Assembly: GCA_963739045.1 (NCBI GenBank)
Contig: CAVTYY010000004.1
Coordinates: 620,001 to 684,000 of the forward strand
Source: Halobacillus_B sp963739045
GTDB lineage: Bacteria; Bacillota; Bacilli; Bacillales; Halobacillaceae
Length of the DNA stretch: 64,000 nt
Direction of reading: 5' to 3'
A model generated the notes under the pieces. That model saw nothing but the letters and a program-made list of their open reading frames with translations. It had not been told where the DNA came from and ran no database searches. A program made the translations under genes and the position numbers. This document shows, in pieces, positions 1 to 8,920 of the stretch. Numbering within the stretch: the stretch's first letter is position 1; every line of letters begins with the position of its first letter.

Positions 1-168
1 GCTAAAAAATGGGTCTCCGGTACTCCTTTGGAGGACGTTTCTTTTCCTTCTGTTTTTAGAGAAGTTTACCAACAGGAGATTTCTCATTTGATCCTCTATC
101 GCATTCATCCGGCACGGACACCTAAATATGAGGTGGTTGCCGAGTTTCCACTGCACAATAAGGAGTGA
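1..168 (+). CDS. thpR: RNA 2',3'-cyclic phosphodiesterase (2'-5' RNA ligase family), C-terminal end only
   Basis: Reading frame 1 is open from the window edge to a TGA at 166-168 and gives the last 55 residues of a protein. The segment has a beta strand ending in LILYRIHP, then TPKYEVVAEFPL, which matches the closing strands of the LigT/ThpR family, where the last strands carry Y-x-S and P-x-YE. Established context: in B. subtilis ytlP (thpR) lies just upstream of ytlQ and ytlR, as here. The catalytic HxTx motifs are outside the window, so the family call rests on this short tail and synteny. Confidence 0.6.
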   Translation, partial: AKKWVSGTPLEDVSFPSVFREVYQQEISHLILYRIHPARTPKYEVVAEFPLHNKE

Positions 169-175
169 GTATAGT

Positions 176-1096
176 TTGGCTCAGCTGATTAAGTTATTCG
201 ATTACATTTCCCGTTACGAAACAAATATTTATCAATACCCCAGTCAGTATATCCGCTTAAAGAGAGAGAATTGGAAAACCATGCACCAAATGTGGAATCA
301 GGGAAGTTTAAATAAGCAGGTAGAGGCAGAGGAGCCGGAGAATGAATCATCCGGCTGGAAACGGCTATTCAGCCGAAAAAGAAATTATGCATCTGAACTT
401 CCAGAAGAGGCGACTGCCAAAGAAAGTGAAAAACTGCCGGAAAGTTTAACCGAACTAAAGCAGTACTTTCTAGATGGACTGCTTCCCTTTCAGTTGAAAT
501 GGGCATCGACTACACTTCTGCATAAATCATTTGTAGATAAACTTTATTATCAGGATGCACGCTTAAAGTACTTTTTGCAGAGATTTCCTGATACCTATTT
601 GCTCATGTATGAAGCTGTTGTTGAAATGAAAAAAGCAAAGATGGATGCGGAGACGATTATGGTTGGTCCATTAGGTATAGAAATTATTCATTATTTAGAT
701 ATCCCCGATGCTGACGCTGTGATCCCTTCCGACCATAACAACTGGTATGTGCAGCGGGGAAAAGTTCAAGAGAAACTTTTAAGTCCAATGATTGCTTTAA
801 ACAGAACGGAAACATTTGTAAAAAGTGTATTAAGTAAATATGGAATTGATTTTCCTTATCAAAAGGTTGTTTTAGCTCCGAAGCTTACATTTCAGGAAGC
901 TCAGGTGCCCTTTCATACTACATACATTGATCAAACACTGTACTCCCAATGGCTTTATGACAAAAGGAATACAGCTTCACCTTTAAAACATAGTCAATTA
1001 AAAGCTGCCGAAGTATTGCTCCAGCATTCCAGAAGCCATTCTATTAAACGTCCGGAGTGGGATAAGGAAGCTGATGCGGAGGCTATGGAAGAATAA
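176..1096 (+). CDS. ytlQ: YtlQ-like protein, possible NERD (nuclease-related) domain
   Basis: 306 residues from the TTG at 176, chosen because AAGGAGTGAG at 160-169 is a strong ribosome site at the right distance; the upstream ATG at 128 lies inside the preceding thpR tail and has no such site. Residues about 1-80 are charged and include a low-complexity Glu/Ser/Lys linker. The C-terminal half (VGPLGIEIIHYLD, a Trp, then KVQEKLLSPMIALNR) resembles the NERD pattern of an alpha/beta nuclease-like fold, but I cannot pick out a full catalytic set. Position between thpR and ytlR gives the YtlQ assignment. Function unknown. The 3' end overlaps the opposing EAL gene by 14 bases. Confidence 0.6.
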   Translation: MAQLIKLFDYISRYETNIYQYPSQYIRLKRENWKTMHQMWNQGSLNKQVEAEEPENESSGWKRLFSRKRNYASELPEEATAKESEKLPESLTELKQYFLDGLLPFQLKWASTTLLHKSFVDKLYYQDARLKYFLQRFPDTYLLMYEAVVEMKKAKMDAETIMVGPLGIEIIHYLDIPDADAVIPSDHNNWYVQRGKVQEKLLSPMIALNRTETFVKSVLSKYGIDFPYQKVVLAPKLTFQEAQVPFHTTYIDQTLYSQWLYDKRNTASPLKHSQLKAAEVLLQHSRSHSIKRPEWDKEADAEAMEE

Positions 1097-2102
1097 GTTC
1101 TGTCTCAGGAAGCGGCTGTGGCCTTCCTATGAAGTAACCCTGGGCATAATCAATTCCTAGTGTTTTCAGCCATTCCCATTCTTCAATTGTTTCTATTCCT
1201 TCTGCCAGTACTTTAATGCCTAAAGACCCGGCCCGGTCCATCACTTTGAATAAAAATTCCTGGTTTTGCAAATCTATATGACAGTTTTGAACATAGGAAC
1301 GGTCGATTTTTAGGTAATCGGGTCTGATTAAGCTGAGCATTTCAAGCGTACTGTATCCGGAACCTACATCATCTAAAGCTACTTTCATTCCAGAAGATTT
1401 ATATGTATCTAAAATAGATTTCAAGTGGTCTACATCGGTGATTTTCTCCGTTTCCACTACTTCAAAAACTAAATCAGCAGGGTCTACATTAAATTCTTTC
1501 ACCATTTGAAAGGTATGTTTTAAACAGAACTCTGGTATATAAATGGTAGAGGGCAGGAAATTAATAAACATCTTCTTTCCAGCTTCCACATACTGTGATT
1601 TCGTCTTTACTGCAGAACGCCTGGCTTTCTGATCTAACATCGATTGTAATCCTGCCCTGTGAGCAAAAGAAAAGAGATCTCCTGGATGAACTTTCTGCTC
1701 TGTAGTTCGAAGCAGTGATTCATAACCAAATAATTCATTGCTGTGCACATCCACAATGGGCTGGAGATGGGAAGTGAAGTTTTCATTGTGAATGACGCCG
1801 GCTAAATCAGGGTGGGTTAAACGTTCATACAAGTGTTGAATGGATATCGGGAAAGTTCTCGAAGTAGCCATATTACCGATATGTACCCAGTAAGAAGGAG
1901 CTTGTTCGCTGAAGAGTAAGGCTAAAGAAGATTGCAATTCCTCGAGAGACTGATAGTTTAAGATCAACACCTCTTCATCTTGATGCTGGACAGAGAGGTT
2001 TCGAGGGACTTGGTCTTTTGATAAAGTTTTACGGTTAATGATCAGCCCGCCGCATTTTGGCAGCTGCAGACTTGTTCCACAAAATTGACAATCGTTTCCC
2101 AT
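1083..2102 (-). CDS. EAL-domain protein, candidate cyclic-di-GMP phosphodiesterase
   Basis: 339 residues with a good AAAGGAGGT site upstream of the ATG. Residues 1-20 carry Cys5, Cys8 and Cys17, a possible small metal knuckle. Residues about 105-335 are an EAL domain. The signature Glu is kept but reads ESL (about residue 127) instead of EAL; then come the Asn of FINFLPS, VVETE, the double Asp of DDVGSGYS (about 242), the Lys-x-Asp of YLKIDRSYV, AEGIET and QGYFIGRP. The metal- and substrate-binding residues therefore look complete, and hydrolysis of c-di-GMP to pGpG is plausible. There is no GGDEF domain or membrane segment. The gene runs against ytlQ, a setting I do not know from B. subtilis. 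Confidence 0.85.
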   Translation of the reverse strand: MGNDCQFCGTSLQLPKCGGLIINRKTLSKDQVPRNLSVQHQDEEVLILNYQSLEELQSSLALLFSEQAPSYWVHIGNMATSRTFPISIQHLYERLTHPDLAGVIHNENFTSHLQPIVDVHSNELFGYESLLRTTEQKVHPGDLFSFAHRAGLQSMLDQKARRSAVKTKSQYVEAGKKMFINFLPSTIYIPEFCLKHTFQMVKEFNVDPADLVFEVVETEKITDVDHLKSILDTYKSSGMKVALDDVGSGYSTLEMLSLIRPDYLKIDRSYVQNCHIDLQNQEFLFKVMDRAGSLGIKVLAEGIETIEEWEWLKTLGIDYAQGYFIGRPQPLPETELILP

Positions 2103-2190
2103 TCATAAAGACCTCCTTTGGTAATAATAGTATAATAGAATAGTATCACATTTGCATAATGATATGATGGAAATTTAGGAGAAATGGCAC

Positions 2191-3120
2191 ATGTATATAT
2201 TAATTGTTAATCCTGAATCGGGAAGCGGCAAAGCATTACAACTATTAAAGAATATTCAACAAGACCGGTATTTTCAACAGAAGAACTGCCGTTCATTTAT
2301 TACAAAATACGCTGGTCATGCGGAAGAAATTGCTGAACAAACAGCGGAAATATATAAAGGGGTTATTCAGGGTGTCCTCGTTGTAGGAGGCGACGGTACG
2401 CTGCATGAAGTGATGAATGGTCTTCAGTGGTATCCTCTAGTTCCGGTAGCTTTCATTCCCACTGGTTCTGGCAATGATTTTCATCGGGGAATCCATAACA
2501 TTCATAAAGAAATTGCGTTATTTCGAAAAATCGTTCAAGATCCTACCGTGCATAACTTAAGGTTTGGAGCATATCTGGTTAATCACAAAAGACCTCTTCA
2601 TAAACGGTTGTTTGTGAACAGCATCGGCTTTGGTTTAGATGGCAGTATAGTAACGACTGCCTGCCAATTGAAGAAGAATATATGGCTGCGGCGGATGCAC
2701 TTGCTGTCATTAACCTATCTGCTGTCATTTTTTAAAGTACTTCCAAAATATAAGCCAATTCACTTTGAACTGGAATTGGACGGGAAACCTGTATTAATAA
2801 AAGAAGCGGCTTTACTCACGATTACTAACCATCCTTATTATGGGAGAGGGATGAAAATTGCTCCCACAGCTGATTTAAATAGCTCTTCATTCAAAGTAAT
2901 TCTTATTACTCCAATGGCTAAATGGAAAATGTTTCTGCTGTTTTTCAGCGTTTTTATAGGGAAGCATACGAAGTTAAAGGAAGTATATGAATTAGATGCT
3001 GAGTCTGTCGTTATTCGATCAGATTCATCTATACCCTTCCAGGTGGATGGGGAAGCAGGCAGATGTTTTCATTGCAGGATAGAAAAATCAGATTCATACT
3101 ATAAAGTGCTGAGTGGGTAA
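2191..3120 (+). CDS. ytlR: Diacylglycerol/lipid kinase family protein YtlR
   Basis: 309 residues with an AGGAGA site 10 bases before the ATG. The N-terminal NPESGSGKA and the nucleotide-binding VVGGDGTLHEVMNGL, followed by PTGSGNDFHRG, are the hallmark motifs of the DAGK catalytic domain (DgkB/YegS group). The rest is the usual beta-sandwich ending in FQVDGEAG, with the conserved DGE near the C terminus. It probably phosphorylates a membrane lipid head group using ATP, but the substrate is not known for YtlR. Length is normal for the family. A hairpin terminator follows at 3155. Confidence 0.85.
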   Translation: MYILIVNPESGSGKALQLLKNIQQDRYFQQKNCRSFITKYAGHAEEIAEQTAEIYKGVIQGVLVVGGDGTLHEVMNGLQWYPLVPVAFIPTGSGNDFHRGIHNIHKEIALFRKIVQDPTVHNLRFGAYLVNHKRPLHKRLFVNSIGFGLDGSIVTTACQLKKNIWLRRMHLLSLTYLLSFFKVLPKYKPIHFELELDGKPVLIKEAALLTITNHPYYGRGMKIAPTADLNSSSFKVILITPMAKWKMFLLFFSVFIGKHTKLKEVYELDAESVVIRSDSSIPFQVDGEAGRCFHCRIEKSDSYYKVLSG

Positions 3121-3154
3121 GAGCTAACTCTTGAATGATCTTAAAGAAATGAGT

Positions 3155-3179
3155 TAGTCTAAATGATAGACTATTTTTT
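3155..3179 (+). terminator. Terminator after ytlR
   Basis: TAGTCTA and TAGACTA form a 7-base-pair stem followed by six T residues. It lies 35 bases after the ytlR stop. Confidence 0.6.
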
Positions 3180-3281
3180 AATCAGGTGAAGAAACATTGA
3201 CTATGGATAGAAGCAAGACTACGATATAATAGGATAGAATAACTACGTGATGTAATCACAGGAAGATTTGAGGAATTGAAG

Positions 3282-4088
3282 GTGAATTGGTTGGAGCATA
3301 TACTTGGAGATAATTGGACAATAACCCCTGCAGGAGGTTCGACAGGAGAAGCATATTATGCTCAAACAGAAGGAAAACGTTTATTCTTAAAACGTAATTC
3401 TTCTCCGTTTCTTGCTGTGCTTTCTGCTGAAGGAATCGTACCCAAGCTTGTTTGGACCAAACGCCTGGAAAACGGCGATGTGATTACCGCTCAAGAGTGG
3501 TTAGAGGGTCATGAACTAAACACTGAATCAATGAAGCACCCAAGAGTAGCAGCTTTATTAAGTAAAATCCATCATTCTACTGAACTTTTAGATATGTTAA
3601 TGCGGCTGGGGAAACAGCCTTTAACTCCGGAAGAAATACTAAAGGATTTAAAAGATAATCAGCAGATACTTGACCGAGTGGATCCCCGTCTTGAGATCCA
3701 TCAGGCGATGAAATTCCTGGAAAGCAGAGTTCAGCAGGTAGAGCATCATGTTCACGTGGTGTGTCATTGTGATACCAATCATAATAATTGGCTTCTTTCT
3801 GCAGAGGATCAGCTTTATCTTATTGATTGGGATAATGCTATGGTTGCTGATCCTGCATTAGATTTAGGAATGCTGCTGCATGCATATATCCCTGAAAAAA
3901 ACTGGGAGCAGTGGCTTGAGCAGTACGGTGCGGTGCCTGATGAACATTTATATGAACGAATGATCTGGTATGCGGTGTCTCAAGGGCTTTCCTTTATTCA
4001 GTGGCACAAGATGCGAGGAGAATATGAGGAAGCAGCTATTCGTACAGAAGATTTAATACACTTAATGGTGAAGTACCAAATCATTTAA
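3282..4088 (+). CDS. ytmP: Phosphotransferase (APH/choline kinase-like) YtmP
   Basis: 268 residues from the GTG at 3282, 8 bases after GAGG; a TTG at 3276 is a possible alternative. It has the aminoglycoside-phosphotransferase/choline-kinase fold. The catalytic loop is present in the variant form HCDTNHNNW (about residue 165) rather than the common HGDLHPGN, and the metal-binding Asp is in LIDWDNAMVADPALDL. The substrate is unknown; resistance should not be assumed, since YtmP is a chromosomal core gene in Bacillus. It sits between ytlR and trmB as in B. subtilis and ends in a strong shared terminator. Confidence 0.8.
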   Translation: MNWLEHILGDNWTITPAGGSTGEAYYAQTEGKRLFLKRNSSPFLAVLSAEGIVPKLVWTKRLENGDVITAQEWLEGHELNTESMKHPRVAALLSKIHHSTELLDMLMRLGKQPLTPEEILKDLKDNQQILDRVDPRLEIHQAMKFLESRVQQVEHHVHVVCHCDTNHNNWLLSAEDQLYLIDWDNAMVADPALDLGMLLHAYIPEKNWEQWLEQYGAVPDEHLYERMIWYAVSQGLSFIQWHKMRGEYEEAAIRTEDLIHLMVKYQII

Positions 4089-4124
4089 AAAAACGCTGCT
4101 GATTGAATCAGCAGCGTTTTTTAT
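4087..4124. terminator. Bidirectional terminator between ytmP and the opposing small gene
   Basis: A perfect 12-base-pair stem, AACGCTGCTGAT with ATCAGCAGCGTT (4092-4118), has a 3-base loop. An A-run lies on the left and a T-run on the right, so it can serve both convergent genes. Confidence 0.85.
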
Positions 4125-4130
4125 AATTGT

Positions 4131-4400
4131 TTATTGGGAAGCTGGAGCATACTTAAGTTTCTTTTCGCGTACTTCAGGATTTGTTATTTCACTCAGTTTC
4201 TCAAAAGGATAGATAAATAGGGCATAACCAGCAAATAATACTGAGAAGACAGCTAGTACAGTCATTTCAAAAACTCCGCGAATAAGATTCATAGATTCAA
4301 TAATCACTCCAGTTAATTTATTATTTTCTAGCACATATATAATCATATATGAGAAAGCGTTTACAATCCAAATGAGCAGTGCTGTTGTAATTCGGGACAT
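4131..4400 (-). CDS. Small two-helix membrane protein of unknown function
   Basis: 89 residues with two clear hydrophobic segments (about 5-25 and 45-67) and a basic, hydrophilic C-terminal tail after FIYPFEKL. I do not recognise the family. It occupies the position of ytzH in B. subtilis, but the sequence looks like a membrane protein, so I do not assign that name. The ribosome site before the ATG is weak. The gene ends directly at a strong bidirectional terminator, which supports it being expressed. Confidence 0.55.
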   Translation of the reverse strand: MSRITTALLIWIVNAFSYMIIYVLENNKLTGVIIESMNLIRGVFEMTVLAVFSVLFAGYALFIYPFEKLSEITNPEVREKKLKYAPASQ

Positions 4401-4562
4401 TTACAGAGAGATTCGCCATTCCTTTCATATATCTTGCTTAAGGTTATAGTTAGGGCGATATAATCACAAATACGAGCAAAATCTTTCATTTTAATAAAAA
4501 CTTTTATTTTTGGCTGTATTCATGGTACCATTTTTAACGATAATGAAGGAGGAATCGGATTC

Positions 4563-5207
4563 ATGCGTTTGCGAAATAAACCCTGGGCAGATGACTATTT
4601 GAGAGAAAATAGTCATATTGTGGTTCAGGAACCCTTTTCAATGAAAGGGAAATGGAAAGAGTTATTTACTGAGCCTGATCACCCGTTACATTTAGAAATT
4701 GGATCTGGAAAAGGTCAGTTTATTGCAGGTATGGGGGATCAGCATGACGATGTGAACTTTATCGGCGTAGAGCTGGTGAAAAACGTTATTGTAGGTGCGT
4801 TAAAGAAAGTACTTGAGGCAGGCGTGGAAAATGTGAGGCTTGTGAATCAGGATGCTAATGATCTTCGTGAACTGTTCCAGTCTAATGAAATTGACCATAT
4901 TTATTTAAATTTTTCTGATCCGTGGCCGAAAAATCGTCATGAGAAACGGAGGCTTACTTTTCATACGTTCCTAAGTCAGTATGAAGATGTTCTCGTTCCT
5001 GGCGGCGAAATTACTCTTAAAACGGATAACAAAGGTTTGTTTGAATACTCTCTCGTAAGCTTTTCGGAATATGGAATGATTTTAGAAGATGTTTCGGTAG
5101 ATTTACACGAGGAGGAAGATCCGCTGAATATTTCCACAGAATATGAGCAAAAGTTTTCAGCAAAAGGCCAGCCCATTTACCGTTGCCGGGCAAGATTCCA
5201 AAGCTGA
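4563..5207 (+). CDS. trmB: tRNA (guanine-N7-)-methyltransferase
   Basis: 214 residues, the usual length, with GGAGG ahead of the ATG. The N-terminal MRLRNKPWAD is typical of Firmicutes TrmB. The SAM-binding motif is LEIGSGKGQFI (about residues 44-54). The family signature FSDPWPKNRHEKRRL (about 118-132) contains the catalytic Asp and the tRNA-binding basic residues. TrmB makes m7G46 in the variable loop of many tRNAs. Flanked by ytmP and ytnP as in B. subtilis. Confidence 0.95.
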   Translation: MRLRNKPWADDYLRENSHIVVQEPFSMKGKWKELFTEPDHPLHLEIGSGKGQFIAGMGDQHDDVNFIGVELVKNVIVGALKKVLEAGVENVRLVNQDANDLRELFQSNEIDHIYLNFSDPWPKNRHEKRRLTFHTFLSQYEDVLVPGGEITLKTDNKGLFEYSLVSFSEYGMILEDVSVDLHEEEDPLNISTEYEQKFSAKGQPIYRCRARFQS

Positions 5208-5272
5208 TAGCGTTTACAACCCGCCTTTCTATGATAAACTGATCCTATAGTTTGCAAAGGGAGGCGTAGTTT

Positions 5273-6127
5273 GTGGAATCTTTAACTATTGGCAGAGCCC
5301 GATTAACATGGCTGAATGGCGGTGTTACTCATATGGATGGGGGAGCAATGTTCGGTGTTGTTCCTAAGCCGCTATGGAGTAAGAAGTATCCGGTAAATGA
5401 AAAAAATCAGATTGAATTAAGAACCGATCCGATTCTGCTTGAATTAGATGGCAAGATCTTACTTATTGATTCAGGAATTGGAAATGATAAGCTGACTGAC
5501 AAACAGCTCAGAAATTTTGGTGTGCTGGAAGAATCACATATAGATTCTTCTTTAAGGGAAGTGAATTTAACCCGTGAAGATATTGATATGGTCTTAATGA
5601 CTCATCTTCACTTTGATCATGCCTGCGGACTTACGATGTGGGAGGATAATGAACTGGTACCCGCTTTTCCTAATGCCACTATTCACACGAGCGAAGTAGA
5701 ATGGAACGAAATGAAAAATCCAAATATCCGTTCTGCAAATACGTACTGGGAAATAAATTGGAAGCCAGTTGAGCAGCTAGTACATACCTTTCAGGAATCC
5801 ACTGAGATCTTACCAGGATTGAAAATGGTGCACACGAGTGGTCACAGTGAGGGGCATTCCATTATCCTATTTGAGGATAAGGAAGAAACATTTATTCATA
5901 TGGCAGATATCATGCCTACCCACGCCCATCAAAATGTCCTATGGGCATTAGCTTATGATGATTATCCAGTGACTTCTGTACACGAAAAGCAGAAGTGGAT
6001 GGGGTATGGCTACGAAAGACAGGCATGGTATGTCTTCTATCATGATGCAGAATATCGTGCGCTGCAGTTTAATGAAAATGGAGAAAGAATCAACGAGTTA
6101 GGCCGTGCAGCCCATTCCTATAAATAA
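5273..6127 (+). CDS. ytnP: Metallo-beta-lactamase-fold lactonase YtnP
   Basis: 284 residues from a GTG with GGGAGG just upstream. The metal-binding motif HLHFDH is at residues 111-116; further ligands are the His in HTSGHSEGHS (about 193) and the Asp in HMADIMPTHAH. The protein belongs to the AHL-lactonase-like group, and in B. subtilis YtnP is reported to quench a streptomycete signal. The true substrate here is inferred. Same neighbours as in B. subtilis (trmB upstream, ytzB downstream and opposed). Confidence 0.85.
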   Translation: MESLTIGRARLTWLNGGVTHMDGGAMFGVVPKPLWSKKYPVNEKNQIELRTDPILLELDGKILLIDSGIGNDKLTDKQLRNFGVLEESHIDSSLREVNLTREDIDMVLMTHLHFDHACGLTMWEDNELVPAFPNATIHTSEVEWNEMKNPNIRSANTYWEINWKPVEQLVHTFQESTEILPGLKMVHTSGHSEGHSIILFEDKEETFIHMADIMPTHAHQNVLWALAYDDYPVTSVHEKQKWMGYGYERQAWYVFYHDAEYRALQFNENGERINELGRAAHSYK

Positions 6128-6168
6128 TTAAAAAAATCCCTTTGGCATTACGGCCAAAGGGATTTTCA
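6128..6168. terminator. Bidirectional terminator between ytnP and ytzB
   Basis: A 13-base-pair stem, AAATCCCTTTGGC with GCCAAAGGGATTT (6134-6165), has a 6-base loop, an A-run on the left and TTTT on the right. Suits the convergent pair. Confidence 0.85.
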
Positions 6169-6170
6169 TG

Positions 6171-6488
6171 TTAAGCAGTTTCTTCAGTAACATCTACAAT
6201 TGTACCTGTTTCTGAATCGATAAAGAATTCATATTGAGTCGTTTGTCCATCTTCGTTCTTAGAGACTCCTCCACGGTATACTTCATAATTAATACCGTTT
6301 TTGTTAAGGTCTTCTGGTTTCATATAAATCCATGAACCACTTATCGGTCCCTGTTTCTTAAAAGCTTCTTTCGCAATCTTTAATGCTTTCTCAGGGGTTA
6401 CTCCTTGTTTGCTTCCTACTTGTTCTTTAACAACATAGCCTGCAAGTGCTCCAACACCTGCTGCTATTGCGACTTTTTTCCAATTCAT
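6171..6488 (-). CDS. ytzB: PepSY-type small protein YtzB
   Basis: 105 residues. The N terminus MNWKKVAIAAGVGALAGYVV is a hydrophobic anchor or signal segment. The rest is a single PepSY-like unit: a helix rich in Lys and Ala (TPEKALKIAKEAF), then a strand with YEVYRGG, and DSETGTIVDV at the end, which is the PepSY closing motif. PepSY units often bind or inhibit secreted peptidases, but no specific partner is shown. It is divergent from ytoP and opposed to ytnP, as in B. subtilis. Confidence 0.8.
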   Translation of the reverse strand: MNWKKVAIAAGVGALAGYVVKEQVGSKQGVTPEKALKIAKEAFKKQGPISGSWIYMKPEDLNKNGINYEVYRGGVSKNEDGQTTQYEFFIDSETGTIVDVTEETA

Positions 6489-6635
6489 CTAACCATCACC
6501 TCACATCAGTATTCTTATTAAACTATACTAAATATTCCCGTTAAAAGGAAATTAAAACTTTAAATCTGATTTGTAGAAACGTTTTCAATGTTCCGTTAAA
6601 ATAGAAGAAGAGGCATACAAAAGGAGTTGTACATA

Positions 6636-7703
6636 TTGAATCAAGAGACGAAAGAATTATTTAAAACATTAACAGAGCTGCCAGGAGCACCAGGAAATGA
6701 ACATCACATGCGTCATTTTATGAAGCAGGAATTAGAAAAGTATTCGGATGAAATCGTGCAGGATCGTCTTGGTGGTGTATTTGGAGTTCGTAATGGAAAA
6801 GGACCGACCGTAATGGTTGCTGGCCACATGGATGAAGTTGGGTTTATGGTCACGCAGATCACTGATAATGGGATGCTGCGTTTTCAGCCGCTTGGAGGCT
6901 GGTGGAATCAGGTGCTTCTTGCCCAAAGGGTGCAGGTCATTACCGAGCAGGGACCTGTCGTTGGGGTCATAGGATCCATTCCTCCTCATAATCTGACACC
7001 AGAACAGCGCAAGAAACCAATGGAAATGAAAAATATGCTAATTGATATTGGAGCAGACGATCGCCAGGATGCAAGAACTCTGGGCATTAAACCAGGTCAG
7101 CAAATTGTTCCTATCTGTCCCTTCACTCCTATGGCTAATCAAAAGAAAGTATTGGCAAAAGCATGGGATAACCGATATGGCTGCGGTCTATCCATTGAGC
7201 TGTTAAAAGAATTACAGGGGACAAAGCTTCCTAATAAACTTTATTCTGGAGCAACTGTACAGGAAGAAGTCGGCTTAAGAGGGGCACAGGCCGCTTCTAA
7301 TATGATTAATCCCGATATTTTCTATGCTTTAGATGCGTCTCCGGCAAATGATATGAGCGGAGACAATAAAGAGTTCGGCCAATTAGGCAAAGGGGCACTT
7401 TTAAGAATTTTAGATAAATCGATGGTCACCCACCGCGGTATTCGTGACTTTATTTTAGATACAGCAGAATCTAATGATATTCCTTATCAGTATTTCATTT
7501 CTCAAGGAGGAACTGACGCCGGCCGTGTGCATATTTCCAATAATGGGGTGCCCTCTGCTGTAGTCGGAATCTGCTCTCGCTATATCCATACATCTTCATC
7601 TATTATCCATGTTGATGACTATGCGGCTGCGAAAGAGCTGCTGGTTCATCTTGTCAAGAATACAGATAAAAATACGGTTGAATTAATTAAGAAAAACGTT
7701 TAG
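6636..7703 (+). CDS. ytoP: M42-family glutamyl aminopeptidase/deblocking peptidase YtoP
   Basis: 355 residues from the TTG at 6636; AAGGAG at 6621-6626 sits 9 bases before it and is too close to the alternative TTG at 6627. The M42 di-metal site is visible: HMDEVGFM (first His and Asp), WDNRYGCG (bridging Asp), QEEVGLRGA (catalytic Glu pair), DASPAND and GGTDAG, with the last His in SSSIIHVDDY. These enzymes are cobalt- or zinc-dependent tetrahedral dodecamers that trim peptides in the cytoplasm. Length and neighbours match YtoP. Confidence 0.88.
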   Translation: MNQETKELFKTLTELPGAPGNEHHMRHFMKQELEKYSDEIVQDRLGGVFGVRNGKGPTVMVAGHMDEVGFMVTQITDNGMLRFQPLGGWWNQVLLAQRVQVITEQGPVVGVIGSIPPHNLTPEQRKKPMEMKNMLIDIGADDRQDARTLGIKPGQQIVPICPFTPMANQKKVLAKAWDNRYGCGLSIELLKELQGTKLPNKLYSGATVQEEVGLRGAQAASNMINPDIFYALDASPANDMSGDNKEFGQLGKGALLRILDKSMVTHRGIRDFILDTAESNDIPYQYFISQGGTDAGRVHISNNGVPSAVVGICSRYIHTSSSIIHVDDYAAAKELLVHLVKNTDKNTVELIKKNV

Positions 7704-7799
7704 TTATCAACCATTTTCAATTTAACTAACACCATGTTTGTTTGTCTGGTTTTATGCTAATATAGGGGAAAGTGTCTGGAAGAGAAAGGTGTTAGTAGA

Positions 7800-8300
7800 A
7801 TGAAAGTTTATATAGGGTCACAAAATCCCACAAAAATAGATTCTGTTAAAAATGTTTTTTTTGAAGATGAGGTCATAGGGGTGGATGTGGAATCGAAAGT
7901 TTCTGCCCAGCCTTTCTCTGATGAAGAAACATTAGAAGGTGCTATAAACAGAGCCAGGGAGTCTGTGACGATGAAGAAAGCTGATTTGGGAATCGGTCTT
8001 GAGGGTGGAGTTATGGAAATTGGAGAAGATCTTTATCTTTGTAACTGGGGAGCTCTAATTGACCGGAAAGAGAATCTTTATACCGCGAGTGGAGCTAGAA
8101 TCCGTCTACCTGACCAAATCAAGCAGGGGTTAGAAAAAGGGCTGGAATTAGGAGAAGTCATGGATCAATTTACAGAGAAAGAAAATGTAAGAAAGAATGA
8201 AGGCGCCATAGGGATTTTTACGAATGGAGAAATTGAGAGAGCAGAAATGTTCATTCATATTGTTAAACTTCTCACGGGTCAATGGCGTTATGACCAATAG
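7800..8300 (+). CDS. DUF84 family protein (inosine/xanthosine triphosphatase-like)
   Basis: 166 residues, ATG preceded by GAAAGGTG. It starts MKVYIGSQNPTKIDSVKNVF, the phosphate-binding entry of the ITPase-like fold, and contains GLEGGVM and NEGAIGIFTNG. This is the DUF84/YjjX group, whose characterised members hydrolyse ITP and XTP to keep non-canonical nucleotides out of the pool. The YjjX group is usually near 170 residues, so it is full length. A very stable terminator follows. Confidence 0.75.
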   Translation: MKVYIGSQNPTKIDSVKNVFFEDEVIGVDVESKVSAQPFSDEETLEGAINRARESVTMKKADLGIGLEGGVMEIGEDLYLCNWGALIDRKENLYTASGARIRLPDQIKQGLEKGLELGEVMDQFTEKENVRKNEGAIGIFTNGEIERAEMFIHIVKLLTGQWRYDQ

Positions 8301-8412
8301 ATGCCCGAGAGAATACTAGCACAATCGCGGGAAAACCAAATGTAGTAAGATCGTTAACATAATAGATAGGAAGCGTCGCTGGACTTGCAGAGAGCTTCAT
8401 TTTTTCTTAATA

Positions 8413-8463
8413 ACAAAGCAATCCCCGAACCAATAGAAAATGGTTCGGGGATTGCTTTGTTTC
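8413..8463. terminator. Bidirectional terminator with CCCGAACCA core
   Basis: A perfect 20-base-pair stem (8413-8432 with 8441-8460) around an 8-base loop, with ACAAAG outside and the CCCCGAACCA/TGGTTCGGGG core inside. Lies between the DUF84 gene and ytoQ, which converge. The same core recurs in four other terminators of this window. Confidence 0.85.
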
Positions 8464-8479
8464 TCATATTTTAGGTTGG

Positions 8480-8920
8480 CTATTCATAGAGATAGCTTAA
8501 AACTTCAATAGCTTGTTCGATAGTCTCTACGGTAACATTTGCTTGATTGGATAGTTCCTTAAGCGGGTGAATGAGTGATTCCGGCCTCACGAGGATGAGC
8601 GGCTTCCTTAGCTGTAGAGCAGCACTCGCATCCATAGCGGTATTCCATTGTTTATAATTTTCGCCAAACAACGCGATGACGGCATCTGCTTTATGCAGCA
8701 GCACTTGAGTTCTAAAATTATTTATACTTGATGCGGCATCATCACGGAATAATTGATCAGGCTGCTTTCCAAGGATATCTTCCCCAATGTTATCTGAGCG
8801 CTCATGATTTGTTTGAGGGCCGGTAAATTGAATGGAAAGATCACGATGGTTTGCTAATTCCTTTACTTTTTCACGCCAGTCGTCGTGAATTTGACCAGCT
8901 AAATAGACAGTTAGTTCCAT
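8480..8920 (-). CDS. ytoQ: YtoQ family protein (nucleoside 2-deoxyribosyltransferase-like fold)
   Basis: 146 residues, with GAGGAGG on the minus strand ahead of the ATG. It begins LTVYLAGQIHDDWREKV and contains FTGPQTNHERSD, KADAVIALFGENY and TAMDASAALQLRKPLILV. This arrangement (GGxIH, then a nucleotide-site-like loop, then D-A-x-x-A-L) is that of YtoQ, related in fold to 2-deoxyribosyltransferases. The reaction is unknown. Located upstream of the ytp genes as in B. subtilis. Confidence 0.85.
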   Translation of the reverse strand: MELTVYLAGQIHDDWREKVKELANHRDLSIQFTGPQTNHERSDNIGEDILGKQPDQLFRDDAASSINNFRTQVLLHKADAVIALFGENYKQWNTAMDASAALQLRKPLILVRPESLIHPLKELSNQANVTVETIEQAIEVLSYLYE

